A stretch of DNA of 64,000 nt. Origin: Truepera radiovictrix DSM 17093. Lineage in GTDB: Bacteria; Deinococcota; Deinococci; Deinococcales; Trueperaceae. The stretch spans positions 873,001-937,000 of the forward strand of contig NC_014221.1 of the NCBI RefSeq assembly GCF_000092425.1, read 5' to 3'. The notes beneath the pieces were generated by a model that worked only from the letters and a program-made list of their open reading frames with translations, ran no database searches and was not told where the DNA came from. This document shows, piece by piece, positions 43,701-53,498 of this stretch; position 1 is the stretch's first letter, and every line of letters starts with the position of its first letter. A program made the position numbers and the translations under genes.

Positions 43701-43760
43701 ACTCTACGCTTTTGCCCGCGCGCTCGCTAGATGTGGCTCTGTAGCGATGGCCCTGTAGCG
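43701..43760 (-). promoter_or_regulatory. Promoter with tandem 14-bp repeats upstream of the sugar ABC operon
   Basis: TAGAGT on the minus strand (43701-43706) serves as -10. Farther upstream, two adjacent 14-bp direct repeats match at 12 of 14 positions (plus strand GTGGCTCTGTAGCG at 43733-43746 and ATGGCCCTGTAGCG at 43747-43760). They overlap or flank the -35 zone, where no good -35 hexamer is seen, as for an activator site. No regulator gene is adjacent. Confidence 0.4.
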
Positions 43761-43839
43761 CGCCGAAGTGGGGTGTCGGGGCAGCTTGAGCGGTACCCAG
43801 GTTCGCCTCGAGCGCCCCGCGACACCCTAGCGAGCCCCG

Positions 43840-45207
43840 TTACAAAAGAGCCGCGACCCTCTCGGCGGCCGCCTCGCCAGTGCGCACCGCCCCCTCGAAA
43901 AAGCCGGGCCAGCGCTCGGCCACCTCCGTACCCGCCCAGTGGATGCTGCCGACGGGGGCGGCGAGCGCTTCGCCGAAAGACGTCCACACGCCGGGCGGCA
44001 TAAAGGCGGTGTAGCCCCCGCCGGTCCACGGGTCGCTCGTCCAGTCGGCTTCGTCGTAGGCGATGGGGGAGAGGGCCTCATCGCCGAAATAGCGGGCGAG
44101 GTCGGCGAGGATGGCGGCGCGGCGGTCGCTCTCGTTGAGCTGCCGCCACGCGTGGTAGCGGTGGCCGTAGACGAACGCCGCGATGACCCCGACGTCGCCT
44201 GCAAGCTCGGAGCTGTCGGCGCACAGCTCGACCCAGCCGCTATTGCCGATGCCGGTCCCGACAAGCCCTCGGTCGCGCCAGAAGGGGCGGTCGTAGGCGA
44301 CCAGCAGTTTGGCGCAGGTGCCCATCGGCATGCGCTGGGTGAGCTGGCTGCGAAGCGGCGGCAGCGGCGGGTCGTAGGCGATCCGGCCGGCCAGGTGCGG
44401 GGGCATGGCGACGATGGCGAACCGTGCGGCGTAGCGGCCGCGGGGCGTCTCGAGCGTAACGCCCGCGCCGTCTTGGCGCGCGCGCAAGACCGGTTCGCCC
44501 GTACGGACGCGTTCGGCAAACGCTGCGGCGATCTTCGCGGGGAGCTGCCCCGCTCCGCCGCGCAGGAGCTCGGCTTCCGGGTACTCGGCTTGCGAGGCCA
44601 CGCGGTGGCCCCAGAGGACGTGGAGCAGCGACACCTGCTCCGGTTCGGCGCACCCCGTGCCGACCGCTCGAGCCATGTAGGAAAAGTACCAGTTGCCGAA
44701 CGCCGTGCGGGTGTTTTCACCGATCCACTGCGCGAAGGTCACGGCGTCGAGCTTGCGGGTGAGGTCGTTCGAGCGCGGATGCTCCGGTTCCAGACGCGCC
44801 GCTAGGGCGTCGAAGCGGGCCCACGCGTCGATCGCGTCGCTCCAATCCCCTTCCGGAACGCCCGGGGGGAGCCCCTCGAAAAACCCCTGAAAAAACCCCT
44901 CGAACTCGTAGCGTTGGTCGCCGAAGATGAGCACCTTGCGCCCCTGCGACGGTGAGGGGAAGCGCTCGACACCGTACTCGCTTAAAAGCGCACAGAAGCG
45001 CTCTTGGGTGGGGCCGACCCACTGCCCCCCCCAGTCGACCCACCCCCCCGAGGGCAGCGCGCGGCCGTACATCCGGCCGCCTATGCGGTCTCGCGCCTCG
45101 AGCACCAGCACGGAGGCGCCGGCGCGGTGCAGGTTGCGAGCGGCGACGAGGCCGGCGAGTCCGGCGCCGACGACGATGCAGTCGTATGTCGGTGTGTCTG
45201 TGGGCAA
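43840..45207 (-). CDS. Flavin monoamine oxidase family protein
   Basis: About 455 residues from a TTG at 45207. FAD-binding CIVVGAGLAGLVAARNLHRAG and ARDRIGGRM near the N-terminus; GSIHWAGTEVAERWPGFFEGAVRTGEAAA at the C-terminus closes the FAD site, as in MAO and putrescine oxidase. It oxidises an amine with production of hydrogen peroxide; substrate unknown. AAAGGAG is 8 nt before this TTG and only 2 nt before another in-frame TTG at 45213, so 45207 is preferred. TAGGCT (complement of 45265-45270) may be its -10. The cysteine usually carrying covalent FAD in animal MAO is not evident. Confidence 0.88.
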   Translation of the reverse strand: MPTDTPTYDCIVVGAGLAGLVAARNLHRAGASVLVLEARDRIGGRMYGRALPSGGWVDWGGQWVGPTQERFCALLSEYGVERFPSPSQGRKVLIFGDQRYEFEGFFQGFFEGLPPGVPEGDWSDAIDAWARFDALAARLEPEHPRSNDLTRKLDAVTFAQWIGENTRTAFGNWYFSYMARAVGTGCAEPEQVSLLHVLWGHRVASQAEYPEAELLRGGAGQLPAKIAAAFAERVRTGEPVLRARQDGAGVTLETPRGRYAARFAIVAMPPHLAGRIAYDPPLPPLRSQLTQRMPMGTCAKLLVAYDRPFWRDRGLVGTGIGNSGWVELCADSSELAGDVGVIAAFVYGHRYHAWRQLNESDRRAAILADLARYFGDEALSPIAYDEADWTSDPWTGGGYTAFMPPGVWTSFGEALAAPVGSIHWAGTEVAERWPGFFEGAVRTGEAAAERVAALL

Positions 45208-45398
45208 CGTCAAGGCTCCTTTCCACGGATCGCGCGCCCACCCCGACCCCACGCGGTTTTCCAGAGCCTAACAGGTGGTGTGCCGGCTCAAGTTGGCGGG
45301 CGCCTACATCGGGCGTGCGGCGAGCCATAAGGCGCGCGTCGGGTAACGCGGCGTCCGACCGTCCCGCGTGGCGGTCGGCGCGCCTAGGGCTTTGGCGC

Positions 45399-46490
45399 CT
45401 AGAGGCCGAGCGCGCGCCGCCCGACAAGCTCCAAAGCCGCGTCACCCGAGGGGGGGTGCATGAGCCCCGCCCGGACGTCGCGGAAAAGGCGTTCTAAAGG
45501 CAGCTCCGGTCCGAGGCTGGCGCCGCCTGCGAGGCGCAGCGCCGCTTCGGTGACCCAGAGCGCCGCCTCGATTGCGACGTGCTTGGCGGCGACGACGCGG
45601 GGGTAAAACGCCTCCCGGTCGCCCTCACCCGTCCAGGCGTGGGCGGTCGCGACGAGGAGGGTGCGCGCGGCGGCGAGCCGCACCGCCATCTCGCCGAGCT
45701 GCCGCTGAATGGTGGGGAGCGTGGCGATGGGGCGGCCGAGCGCGGTCGGCACGCGCTCCAGGGCGTAGCGCGCGGCGGCCTCCTGCGCCGCGAAGGCGGT
45801 GCCCAGGTAGGTCGCGGCGATCAGGGTCGGGAACCAGAGGTTGGGACCGGCGCGCCCCTCGGCGACGAGGTGCGAGACGGGGACGCGCACCCGGTCGAAA
45901 AAGACGTCGTCCGAGTTGCTGGCGCGCAGGCTGAGGCCGCCCCCCCAGGTGCGTTTCCAGCGGACGCCGGGGAGGTGGTTGGGGAGCCAGAGGGTGCGCG
46001 CTTGTTCGTCGAGGGTGACCCGCACGAGCAGGTGCTCGAGCCGCTCCCCGCCCGTGACCCACGTCTTGTGGCCCGTGACGACGAGCGCGTCCCCCTCGCG
46101 CACGGCCTCGGTCTGCGGCAACCCGCCGCGCGACGGCGACCCGAGCTGCGGTTCGCTGGCCGCGGCGTTAAAGAGCTCGCCCCGCACGGCGCGCTCGCAG
46201 AACTCGGGGGCGAGCTCCCCCCAAGCGCCGGTCTCGAGCGCGTGCCCGAAGAGGTGGAGCTGCATGGCGGCTACCAGGGCGGTTGAGGTGCTGCCCTCAG
46301 CCAGCGCGAGCTGCGCTTCGGTGCAGACGCCCAGAGAAGCGCCCGCGCCGCCGTAGCGTGCGGGCACCGAGAGCGCCAAGTAGCCCGACCCCTTGAGGTC
46401 GGCGACGTCCGCCTCGGGGAGCTCGCCTTGCTGGTCGGCCTCGGCGGCCCGCGCCGCGAACCCCCGTGCGAGCGCCCCTGCGAGCGCCAC
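45399..46490 (-). CDS. Acyl-CoA dehydrogenase family protein
   Basis: 363 residues. Helical N-terminal domain with GSGYLALSVPARYGGAGASLGV, middle beta domain with AASEPQLGSPSRGGL and VTGHKTWVTGGE, and C-terminal helices. Lengths and the absence of the typical ERLWGA end suggest a dehydrogenase or FMN monooxygenase-like subfamily (DszC-like) rather than fatty-acid beta oxidation. The catalytic glutamate is not obvious. GTG start lies 18 nt after the oxidoreductase stop, with no clear Shine-Dalgarno site. Confidence 0.8.
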   Translation of the reverse strand: MALAGALARGFAARAAEADQQGELPEADVADLKGSGYLALSVPARYGGAGASLGVCTEAQLALAEGSTSTALVAAMQLHLFGHALETGAWGELAPEFCERAVRGELFNAAASEPQLGSPSRGGLPQTEAVREGDALVVTGHKTWVTGGERLEHLLVRVTLDEQARTLWLPNHLPGVRWKRTWGGGLSLRASNSDDVFFDRVRVPVSHLVAEGRAGPNLWFPTLIAATYLGTAFAAQEAAARYALERVPTALGRPIATLPTIQRQLGEMAVRLAAARTLLVATAHAWTGEGDREAFYPRVVAAKHVAIEAALWVTEAALRLAGGASLGPELPLERLFRDVRAGLMHPPSGDAALELVGRRALGL

Positions 46491-46507
46491 GGGGTCGCCC
46501 GTTCGGT

Positions 46508-47506
46508 TCAGGGCCGCCCCTCGTCGGCGCGCCGCGCGGCGCGCAAGAGCGCCTCGATGACGCGGAGGTTGGCCGCCGCGTCGCTGACGGGGTAGGGGAC
46601 CGGGGCGCCCGTCAGGGCGCTCTCGGCGAACGCCTCGGCCATGAGGGTGAACTTGTTCGCGCCCGCGACCGTGTGGACCCGCTCCTCGGTCGTCTTGCCC
46701 CGATGCGTGCGCCGCTCGAGGATCGTCGTCTCCGCTTCGCCCACGCTAAAGGGCGCCTCGAGCCGCAGCGTCCCTTCGGTGCCGGTGAGCTCGAGCACGT
46801 CGCGGCGCGCAGCGGTGAGCGCGCAGTCAAAAGACGCCGTCACCCCGCCCGGAAAGCGCAGCAGCCCCGACAAGCTCCCGTCGACGCCCCCCTCAAAGCT
46901 CGCGAAGGCCGCGACCTGCACGGGTTCGGCGCCGGCGAGCGTGCGGCTCGCGTTGACGCAGTAGCAGCCCACGTCATAGAGGGCGCCGCCGCCGAGCTCG
47001 GCCTGCCAGCGGATGTCCTGGCGGTTGTCCAGCCGAAACGAGAAGGCGCTGCAGATCGCCCTTAGCTCCCCGATGGTGCCCGCCGCGAGCAGCTCTTGCA
47101 GCGCTCGAAACCGCGGGTGGAAGCGGTACATAAACGCCTCCATCACCGCAAGGCCCGCGCTAGCGGCGGCGCGGCCGATCTCGAGGCACGCGCTCGCCGT
47201 GACGCCGAGCGGTTTCTCGCAGAGCACGTGTTTGCCGGCGGCTAGGCTCGCAAGCGCCCACGGTTTGTGCAGGGTGTTGGGTAAGGGGATGTAGACCGCG
47301 TCGACCTCGGGCGAGGCTAAGAGCGCCTCGTACGAGCCGAACGCCTGCGGGATGCCGAGCGCGCCGGCGGCCTCCCTGGCCCGCGCCTCGTCGCGGCTCG
47401 CGAGCGCGACGACCTCGCCGTTACGCGCCCTTTGCAGCGCCGGGACGACCGACTTGAGCCCGATGCGCGCGGTGCTCAGCACCCCCCAGCGGAGTTTCTC
47501 TGCCAC
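46508..47506 (-). CDS. Gfo/Idh/MocA family oxidoreductase
   Basis: 332 residues, third member of this family in the window. LRWGVLSTARIGLKSVVPAL, VYIPLPNTLHKPWALASLAAGKHVLCEKPLG and GGALYDVGCYCVNASRTL resemble the dihydrodiol dehydrogenase/xylose dehydrogenase subgroup. GTG start preceded by AGGAGG. It forms an operon with the acyl-CoA dehydrogenase-like gene. Confidence 0.88.
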   Translation of the reverse strand: MAEKLRWGVLSTARIGLKSVVPALQRARNGEVVALASRDEARAREAAGALGIPQAFGSYEALLASPEVDAVYIPLPNTLHKPWALASLAAGKHVLCEKPLGVTASACLEIGRAAASAGLAVMEAFMYRFHPRFRALQELLAAGTIGELRAICSAFSFRLDNRQDIRWQAELGGGALYDVGCYCVNASRTLAGAEPVQVAAFASFEGGVDGSLSGLLRFPGGVTASFDCALTAARRDVLELTGTEGTLRLEAPFSVGEAETTILERRTHRGKTTEERVHTVAGANKFTLMAEAFAESALTGAPVPYPVSDAAANLRVIEALLRAARRADEGRP

Positions 47507-47577
47507 ACGAAACCTCCTGCAAAGAGCTTACACCGCCCCGGTAACCCGCAGGTCCAAGCGTTGGTCGGCGACGAACC

Positions 47578-48342
47578 TCAGGGCGTGGTGGCGCGGTAGG
47601 GCGGGTCGTTTGGTGTAGGTGGCGTGGGCGTGTCGCCGCCGCTCGTGGCGGCGCGCTCGATGAGGCCGAGCGCGCGCGGCAGCAGCTCGGGGGCGTCGCT
47701 TTCGAGTACGGGTACCCGCAGCTCGCGGGCGGCCGCCTCGAGCCCGGCTTGCAGCGCGCGGATCTCCTCGAAGCAGCCCAGATAGCGCGCCGCCGCGCGT
47801 TGTCCAAAAGTTTCCTGGGCGCGCGCCAGGAAGCGGCGGCGATGTTCGTCTGCCGAACGCACGACGAGCAGCAAGGGGACGCTTAGGACGTTCCGGCGGG
47901 GCTGCGGTAGCAGTCCGGGGACGAGGTGTACGCCCTCGACGATCAGGGCGGCGCGCTCACACGCGGCCCGCTCGACGACCGCCTGCAGCCCGAGGGCGAC
48001 CTGGGTCGCTTGAACCCGAAACCCAGCCATCACGCGCTCGGGGGCGGCGTTACCGGGGGACGCGAGGACCGCACAGGCTTCAAAGCTCGAGGCGTAAAGC
48101 GCCGCCATCTGCTGCGGCGAGGTCAGCGCGCGCATGATCTGACGCACGGTGTCGCTCGAGATGACCCGGTAGATGCCGAGCCGCTGCGCCAACGCCGCCG
48201 CCAGCTGCGATTTGCCGCTGCCGCTGACGCCGCCGATCAGAAGGTGTAGGGGTGGCGCTTCGAGACTGGGGTCAGCGCCTAGGGTGGAAGGACGAAGCGG
48301 GGCGAGGTGATGCTGGTAGGGGGGCGAGCGGTGCGTAGCCAT
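47578..48342 (-). CDS. P-loop kinase, 2-phosphoglycerate kinase-like
   Basis: 254 residues. LLIGGVSGSGKSQLAAALAQRL (P-loop 37-45), ISSDTVRQIMRALTSPQQ, and ALIVEGVHLVPGLL match 2-phosphoglycerate kinase and related small-molecule kinases. In thermophiles this enzyme makes 2,3-bisphosphoglycerate for cyclic compatible solutes; here the substrate is uncertain. ATG preceded by GGAGG. The C-terminus ends in a Pro/Thr-rich tail. Confidence 0.75.
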   Translation of the reverse strand: MATHRSPPYQHHLAPLRPSTLGADPSLEAPPLHLLIGGVSGSGKSQLAAALAQRLGIYRVISSDTVRQIMRALTSPQQMAALYASSFEACAVLASPGNAAPERVMAGFRVQATQVALGLQAVVERAACERAALIVEGVHLVPGLLPQPRRNVLSVPLLLVVRSADEHRRRFLARAQETFGQRAAARYLGCFEEIRALQAGLEAAARELRVPVLESDAPELLPRALGLIERAATSGGDTPTPPTPNDPPYRATTP

Positions 48343-48463
48343 GAGAACCTCCGGTAGAGGCGCCGGTAGGGGGCGTGGTGGGGGAGGGGCGCTGGGCCGG
48401 CGTCGCCCACCGACGTCACGCGCGCCGACGCGGTGGCGTTGTCGGCTCGGGTCGCCAGCGGCG

Positions 48464-49198
48464 CTAGCCGCTGGCGACCTCCCAGCTGACTTCGGTCACG
48501 CTCGGCTCCAAACTGAGCCGCCCGACGAGCTGCTCGAGGACGGCGTCGGCGCGGCCTTGGGTGACGAGGCGGGCGCGCACGCGCACCTGTTCGGTGTTTT
48601 CGACGTCGCGGCTGCGCAGGTTGCGGATCCTTAGGGGGCTGCCGCTCAGCATCTGCAAGAGGAGCGCCCGCACGTGCGCCTCTTGGGGGGCGACCGAGAC
48701 GATCTCGATGGTGTAGCCCGTCTCGACCTCGCTGTCACTAAGCGGTTGCCGGTCGATGCGCCGCGCGAGCGGGCGCAAGAGCACGTTGGCGAGCAGCACC
48801 ACCAGAGCGGCCATAAGCGCCGGGATGACAAATCCCGAACCCGCCAAGACCCCGACGGCGGCGGCGCCCCAGAGCGTGGCGGCGGTGTTGAGGCCGCGCA
48901 CGCTGGCGCCGTCGCGGATGATCACCCCAGCGCCCAAAAAGCCGATACCGGAGACCACCTGTGCGGCGACCCGCGTGGGGCTCGCGTCGCCGTCTATAAA
49001 GAGCGGCAGCGACACGAACGAGGCGGCCCCGACCGAAACGAGCGCGTTGGTGCGGAGCCCAGCCATGCGCTGCCGCCACTGGCGCTCCAGACCGATGGTG
49101 GCGCCGAGCGCTAGGGCCAAAAGGAGCTTGAGAAAGAACTGCGCGTAGGGGTGCGCAAAAGCCGCCCCTAGCGTTGCGGAAAGGTCAAAAGGCGTCAC
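48464..49198 (-). CDS. MgtC/SapB family protein
   Basis: 244 residues. N-terminal membrane part with LLALALGATIGLERQWRQRMAGLRTNALVSVGAA and VSGIGFLGAGVIIRDGASVRGLNTAATLW, the MgtC signature, then a soluble ACT-like C-terminal domain (about 150-240). MgtC proteins aid growth at low magnesium. GTG preceded by AAGGAGG. -10 box TAAGCT lies about 45 nt upstream on the minus strand. It follows the magnesium channel gene mgtE. Confidence 0.92.
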   Translation of the reverse strand: MTPFDLSATLGAAFAHPYAQFFLKLLLALALGATIGLERQWRQRMAGLRTNALVSVGAASFVSLPLFIDGDASPTRVAAQVVSGIGFLGAGVIIRDGASVRGLNTAATLWGAAAVGVLAGSGFVIPALMAALVVLLANVLLRPLARRIDRQPLSDSEVETGYTIEIVSVAPQEAHVRALLLQMLSGSPLRIRNLRSRDVENTEQVRVRARLVTQGRADAVLEQLVGRLSLEPSVTEVSWEVASG

Positions 49199-49483
49199 AG
49201 CGCACCTCCTTGGGTCAGAGGGTCGAGAACGACCGCTGTTAGCTTACTGTTTGGCGCCGGTGCGCAGCGCCGGGCGTGAGCGCGGTGGCGTAGAGGGCGA
49301 CCGACGCGGACGCTCGGGCCCCGTGCCAACAGGCGCGCAGCTTCTTACGCTGCCGCTCGTAGCTTGCGCGTTTTGCCGAGAGGGGCTCTCTGCGCGCCCA
49401 GCTCTGCGAAGGCGCCTCCGGCCTCCGGCATGTGCCAGCGGCCTAGCACGGCGAGCGGCCACGGCCCGTGATCGCGCGCTAGC
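49199..49483 (-). promoter_or_regulatory. 285-nt mgtE-mgtC gap with the mgtC promoter
   Basis: No gene. TAAGCT (minus strand, near 49240-49245) is a likely -10. Several short GC-rich hairpins are present, but no M-box conserved segments and no T-rich terminator are seen. Confidence 0.3.
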
Positions 49484-50911
49484 CTAGAGGAGCGCAAGGG
49501 CGCCGAGCGCCGCTTCGACACCCCCCTCGCCGACGCCGATCAGCGCCGAGACCAGGTAGAAGTAGAGGGCCAAGCCGACAAAGTCCTTGATGGTGGTGAT
49601 AAAGGGGTCGGCGCCGGGGGCGTGGTCGAGCCCGAGCTTGACCATCAGCCAGGGCAGCAAAAAGCCGAGCAACGTGGCGAACGTCACCACCGTGGCGATC
49701 GACACGCCGACCGCGACGCCGAGCTGCGGGACGCCGTTGGGCGCGCCCTGCCAGAAGTAGGCAGCAGCGCCCGCGACGAGCCCCAAGACGAGGCCCATGA
49801 TGGCGCCGATAGCGACCTCGCGCCCCAAGTGGCGCCCGAAGCGGCGCAGATCGATGTGGCCGAGCGCGAGCCCGCGCGCGAAGATGGTCGTCGACTGGGT
49901 GCCGACGTTGCCGCCCATGTCCATCACCAGAGGGATAAAGACGGCCGCGGCGATGACCGCCTCGAGGATCTCCTCGAAACGGTCGATCAGCCCGCCTACC
50001 GCCAGCCCACCGGCGAGCGTCACCAGCAGAAACAGGATGCGCACCCGCACGGGGTACCAGACGCTCCCTTGGGTGAGGCGTTGGCTGTTGACCTCGTCTT
50101 TGCGGCGAGTCAGGTCGCCCACCCCGGCTTTCCAGTACATCGTCTCCGACGCCTCCTCCTCGAGCAGATCGACGACGTCGTCGAAGGTAATAGCCCCGAC
50201 GAGCCGCCCCTCGGCGTCGGTGACGGCCAGGGCGGGGAGGCGGTGGCGTTTGAGGAGGGTCGCTGCGCGCAGGCGGTCGTCGTGCGCGCGGACGTAGACC
50301 TCCGGCGCCTCGACGAGGTGGCGAACTGGCGCCTGGGGGTCGGCTTTGAGGAGGCGACCGGCTTGGATAAAGCCCTGGTAAAAGCGCCCCTCGTCGATGA
50401 CGAAGACCACCCCGAGCTGCTCGCCGCTTAAGGGGCTGCTCCGCAGCGAGGCGAGCGCCGCGCCGACGGTGGTGTCCATGCGCACGGCGTGGTAGTAGGG
50501 GCTCATCTCGCGCCCGGCGCTCTCTTCGGGGTAGCCGAGCAGCTCGTTGACGACCCGCCGCGCGTCGGGGCTCAACCCGGCGATGAGGCGTTTGGCGACC
50601 TTGGCGGGCAGCTCGTCAAAGAGGCGCATGCGCTCGTCGGGCTCGAGCGCCTCTAAAAGCGGCAGCACCTCGGGGTCCTCCATCCCGCGCACGAGCGCCG
50701 CCTGGTCGCGCGGTTCGAGGCGCTCGAAAACGACGATGGCGCGGTCTTTGGGGAGGAGCCGAAAGGCGATGACCTGCTCTTTGGGCTCGAGCGTGGGCAG
50801 CAGCTCGGTGAGTTGGTCGGTGCTGGTCTGGGCGAGGCGCTCTTTAAGGGTCTGTAGCTGAACGGCGCTGACGCGCGTACCGGCGAGGGTGCGGATGTCG
50901 GGTTGCGTCAT
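49484..50911 (-). CDS. mgtE: Magnesium transporter MgtE
   Basis: 475 residues. Order of domains as in T. thermophilus MgtE: N-domain (about 20-125, LLPTLEPKEQVIAFRLLPKDRA), two CBS domains (about 130-255), a connecting helix and five membrane segments with MDMGGNVGTQSTTIFARGLALG, the pore-lining motif with conserved aspartate region, and HAPGADPFITTIKDFVGLALYF at the last segments. A magnesium-gated channel in the cytoplasmic membrane. ATG preceded by GGAGGT. A long leader precedes it. Confidence 0.96.
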   Translation of the reverse strand: MTQPDIRTLAGTRVSAVQLQTLKERLAQTSTDQLTELLPTLEPKEQVIAFRLLPKDRAIVVFERLEPRDQAALVRGMEDPEVLPLLEALEPDERMRLFDELPAKVAKRLIAGLSPDARRVVNELLGYPEESAGREMSPYYHAVRMDTTVGAALASLRSSPLSGEQLGVVFVIDEGRFYQGFIQAGRLLKADPQAPVRHLVEAPEVYVRAHDDRLRAATLLKRHRLPALAVTDAEGRLVGAITFDDVVDLLEEEASETMYWKAGVGDLTRRKDEVNSQRLTQGSVWYPVRVRILFLLVTLAGGLAVGGLIDRFEEILEAVIAAAVFIPLVMDMGGNVGTQSTTIFARGLALGHIDLRRFGRHLGREVAIGAIMGLVLGLVAGAAAYFWQGAPNGVPQLGVAVGVSIATVVTFATLLGFLLPWLMVKLGLDHAPGADPFITTIKDFVGLALYFYLVSALIGVGEGGVEAALGALALL

Positions 50912-51166
50912 GGGTGACCTCCGTCGACGTGAGGGCCCTGCAGCCCTCTTGGGCGGGGTCACGCCCGCGCAGTGTCAGTAGCTAGACAGCACCTAGCAGC
51001 GCACACCCCCGAAAGGGCCGCAGGGTCGGCGTTGGGTTGTTACCAGACGTGAAGGCGGTTTGGCGTCCGAACTGTGCGGTTCGTCTTGCAACGCGTGTCG
51101 GCTCCTTTCTGTGGGGGTTGGCCTAAAGCCTTTGTTAGGGTAGTCACTCGTCGGCGCGGGTGTCAA
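50912..51166 (-). promoter_or_regulatory. mgtE promoter and long 5' leader
   Basis: TTGACA (complement of 51161-51166) and TACCCT (complement of 51137-51142) with an 18-bp spacer form the best promoter in the window. The transcript leader is about 215 nt. It lacks recognisable M-box segments. It contains AAAGGAG and, 11 nt later, a TTG-initiated 32-codon frame (starting LQDEPHSSDAKPP, so acidic and proline-containing), and a GAGGGC/GCCCTC hairpin near the ribosome binding site. The 150 nt on to 51316 hold nothing else except the galK promoter box. Confidence 0.6.
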
Positions 51167-51304
51167 GCCCAGATGGACTTTGGGCTCTGACCTTGGGCTC
51201 TGGGGCGTCTCTGGAGTTGCCGTATAGATGCCGCTCTGCGCCGCTCTCTTGGCCCAGAGGGCCCGCGCCGCCGTAAGCTCGCCTCACAGCCGTTCGCGGC
51301 GCGG

Positions 51305-51310
51305 TAGAGT
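51305..51310 (+). promoter_or_regulatory. -10 box of leaderless galK
   Basis: TAGAGT ends 6 nt before the GTG at 51317 (an ATG follows directly in frame at 51320). Confidence 0.5.
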
Positions 51311-51316
51311 GAGCGC

Positions 51317-52482
<1,166 letters not shown>

Positions 52483-52486
<4 letters not shown>

Positions 52487-53457
52487 GCCCGCGTCCGCGC
52501 GCGCCGCGCCAGAAAGCGGCGTTTGGGGGGTGGCGCTGCGGTCTCGGCGAAAGCGGCGCGCAGCGCTTCGGCGTCGAGCTCGCGCCCGATCACCACGAGC
52601 TGCGAGCGGCCGTCGGCCGGTTCGGGGAGCAGGGTGAGGTTTAAAACGTCGCGCACCGCCTGCACGAGGAGGCGCTGCTTGGCGCCCTGGAGGCTCACGA
52701 AGCCTTTCGTGCGCAGGATGCGGTCGGGTTGGCTGAGGATAAAGGTCTCGAGAAAGCGGTTGAGCGCCCCCCGCTCGAGCGCCGCTTCGCCGGTGAGCAC
52801 GAGGCTCCGGAGCCCCGGCGTGTGGGCGGTCGCGTGCTCCGGGCGCCACGCCGGGGCGAACAGCTCGGCGCCGAGGAGCGCTGCGGGCAAGACGCGGCCG
52901 TGCTCGGCCTCGAGCACTGCGGCGAGCGGGTTGAGTTTGGCGATGATCAATCGCGCCCGCGTCCGCTCGGCCTCGCCGACGGCGTCGCACTTGTTGAGCA
53001 CGACGACGCTCGCGTAGGCGAGCTGCAGCGCCCCCTCGGGGGAGCTCTGCACGGTCTTTTCGAGGTTGCGGGCGTCGGCGACCCCGACGAGCGCGCGCAG
53101 CTCGAAGAGCGCCTTGACGTAGGGGTCGAGGATGGTCTGGGCGACGGGTACGGGGTCGGCGACGCCGGAGAGCTCGACTAAGATGTGCTCGGGCGGGTCG
53201 TCGCGCAGGCCCAGTTTGATGAGCGCGTCGACGAGGTCGTCGCGGCCGAAGCAGCAGAGGCAGCCGTTGGCGAGCTCGGTGACGCCGCCCTGCTCGAGCG
53301 TCTCGATAAGCGCGCCGTCGACCCCGAGCGTACCGAACTCGTTGACGATGACGCCGAAGCGCGCCCCCCCCGACGCCAACAGGTGGTTGACCAGGGTGGT
53401 TTTACCGGCGCCCAAAAAGCCGCCGATGACCGAGACCGGAATGCGCCGCTTAAGCAT
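52483..53457 (-). CDS. COG0523 GTPase, zinc metallochaperone/CobW-like
   Basis: 324 residues. Walker A GGFLGAGKT (12-20), metal-binding CLCC (66-69), switch region ILVELSGVADPVPVAQTI, guanine motif VVLNKCDAV, and the C-terminal CobW domain with RILRTKGFVSLQGAKQRLLVQ. Its place beside znu genes and away from cobalamin genes suggests the zinc-related subgroup (ZNG1/YciC-like). ATG with GAGGT before it; GTG 6 nt upstream is an alternative. It lies 41 nt after the YibE/F gene, possibly in one operon; TTGACA within the end of that gene (complement of 53489-53494) could give a separate promoter. Confidence 0.85.
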
Positions 53458-53498
53458 GGGCACCTCGCGTAGGTATTTGAGAAAGGCTTGTCAAGAGG

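Noticed and set aside
49199-51142. M-box (ykoK) magnesium riboswitch before mgtE or mgtC
   Set aside because: The conserved M-box segments were not found on the minus strand; GGCTCCTTTC near 51110 is on the wrong strand.
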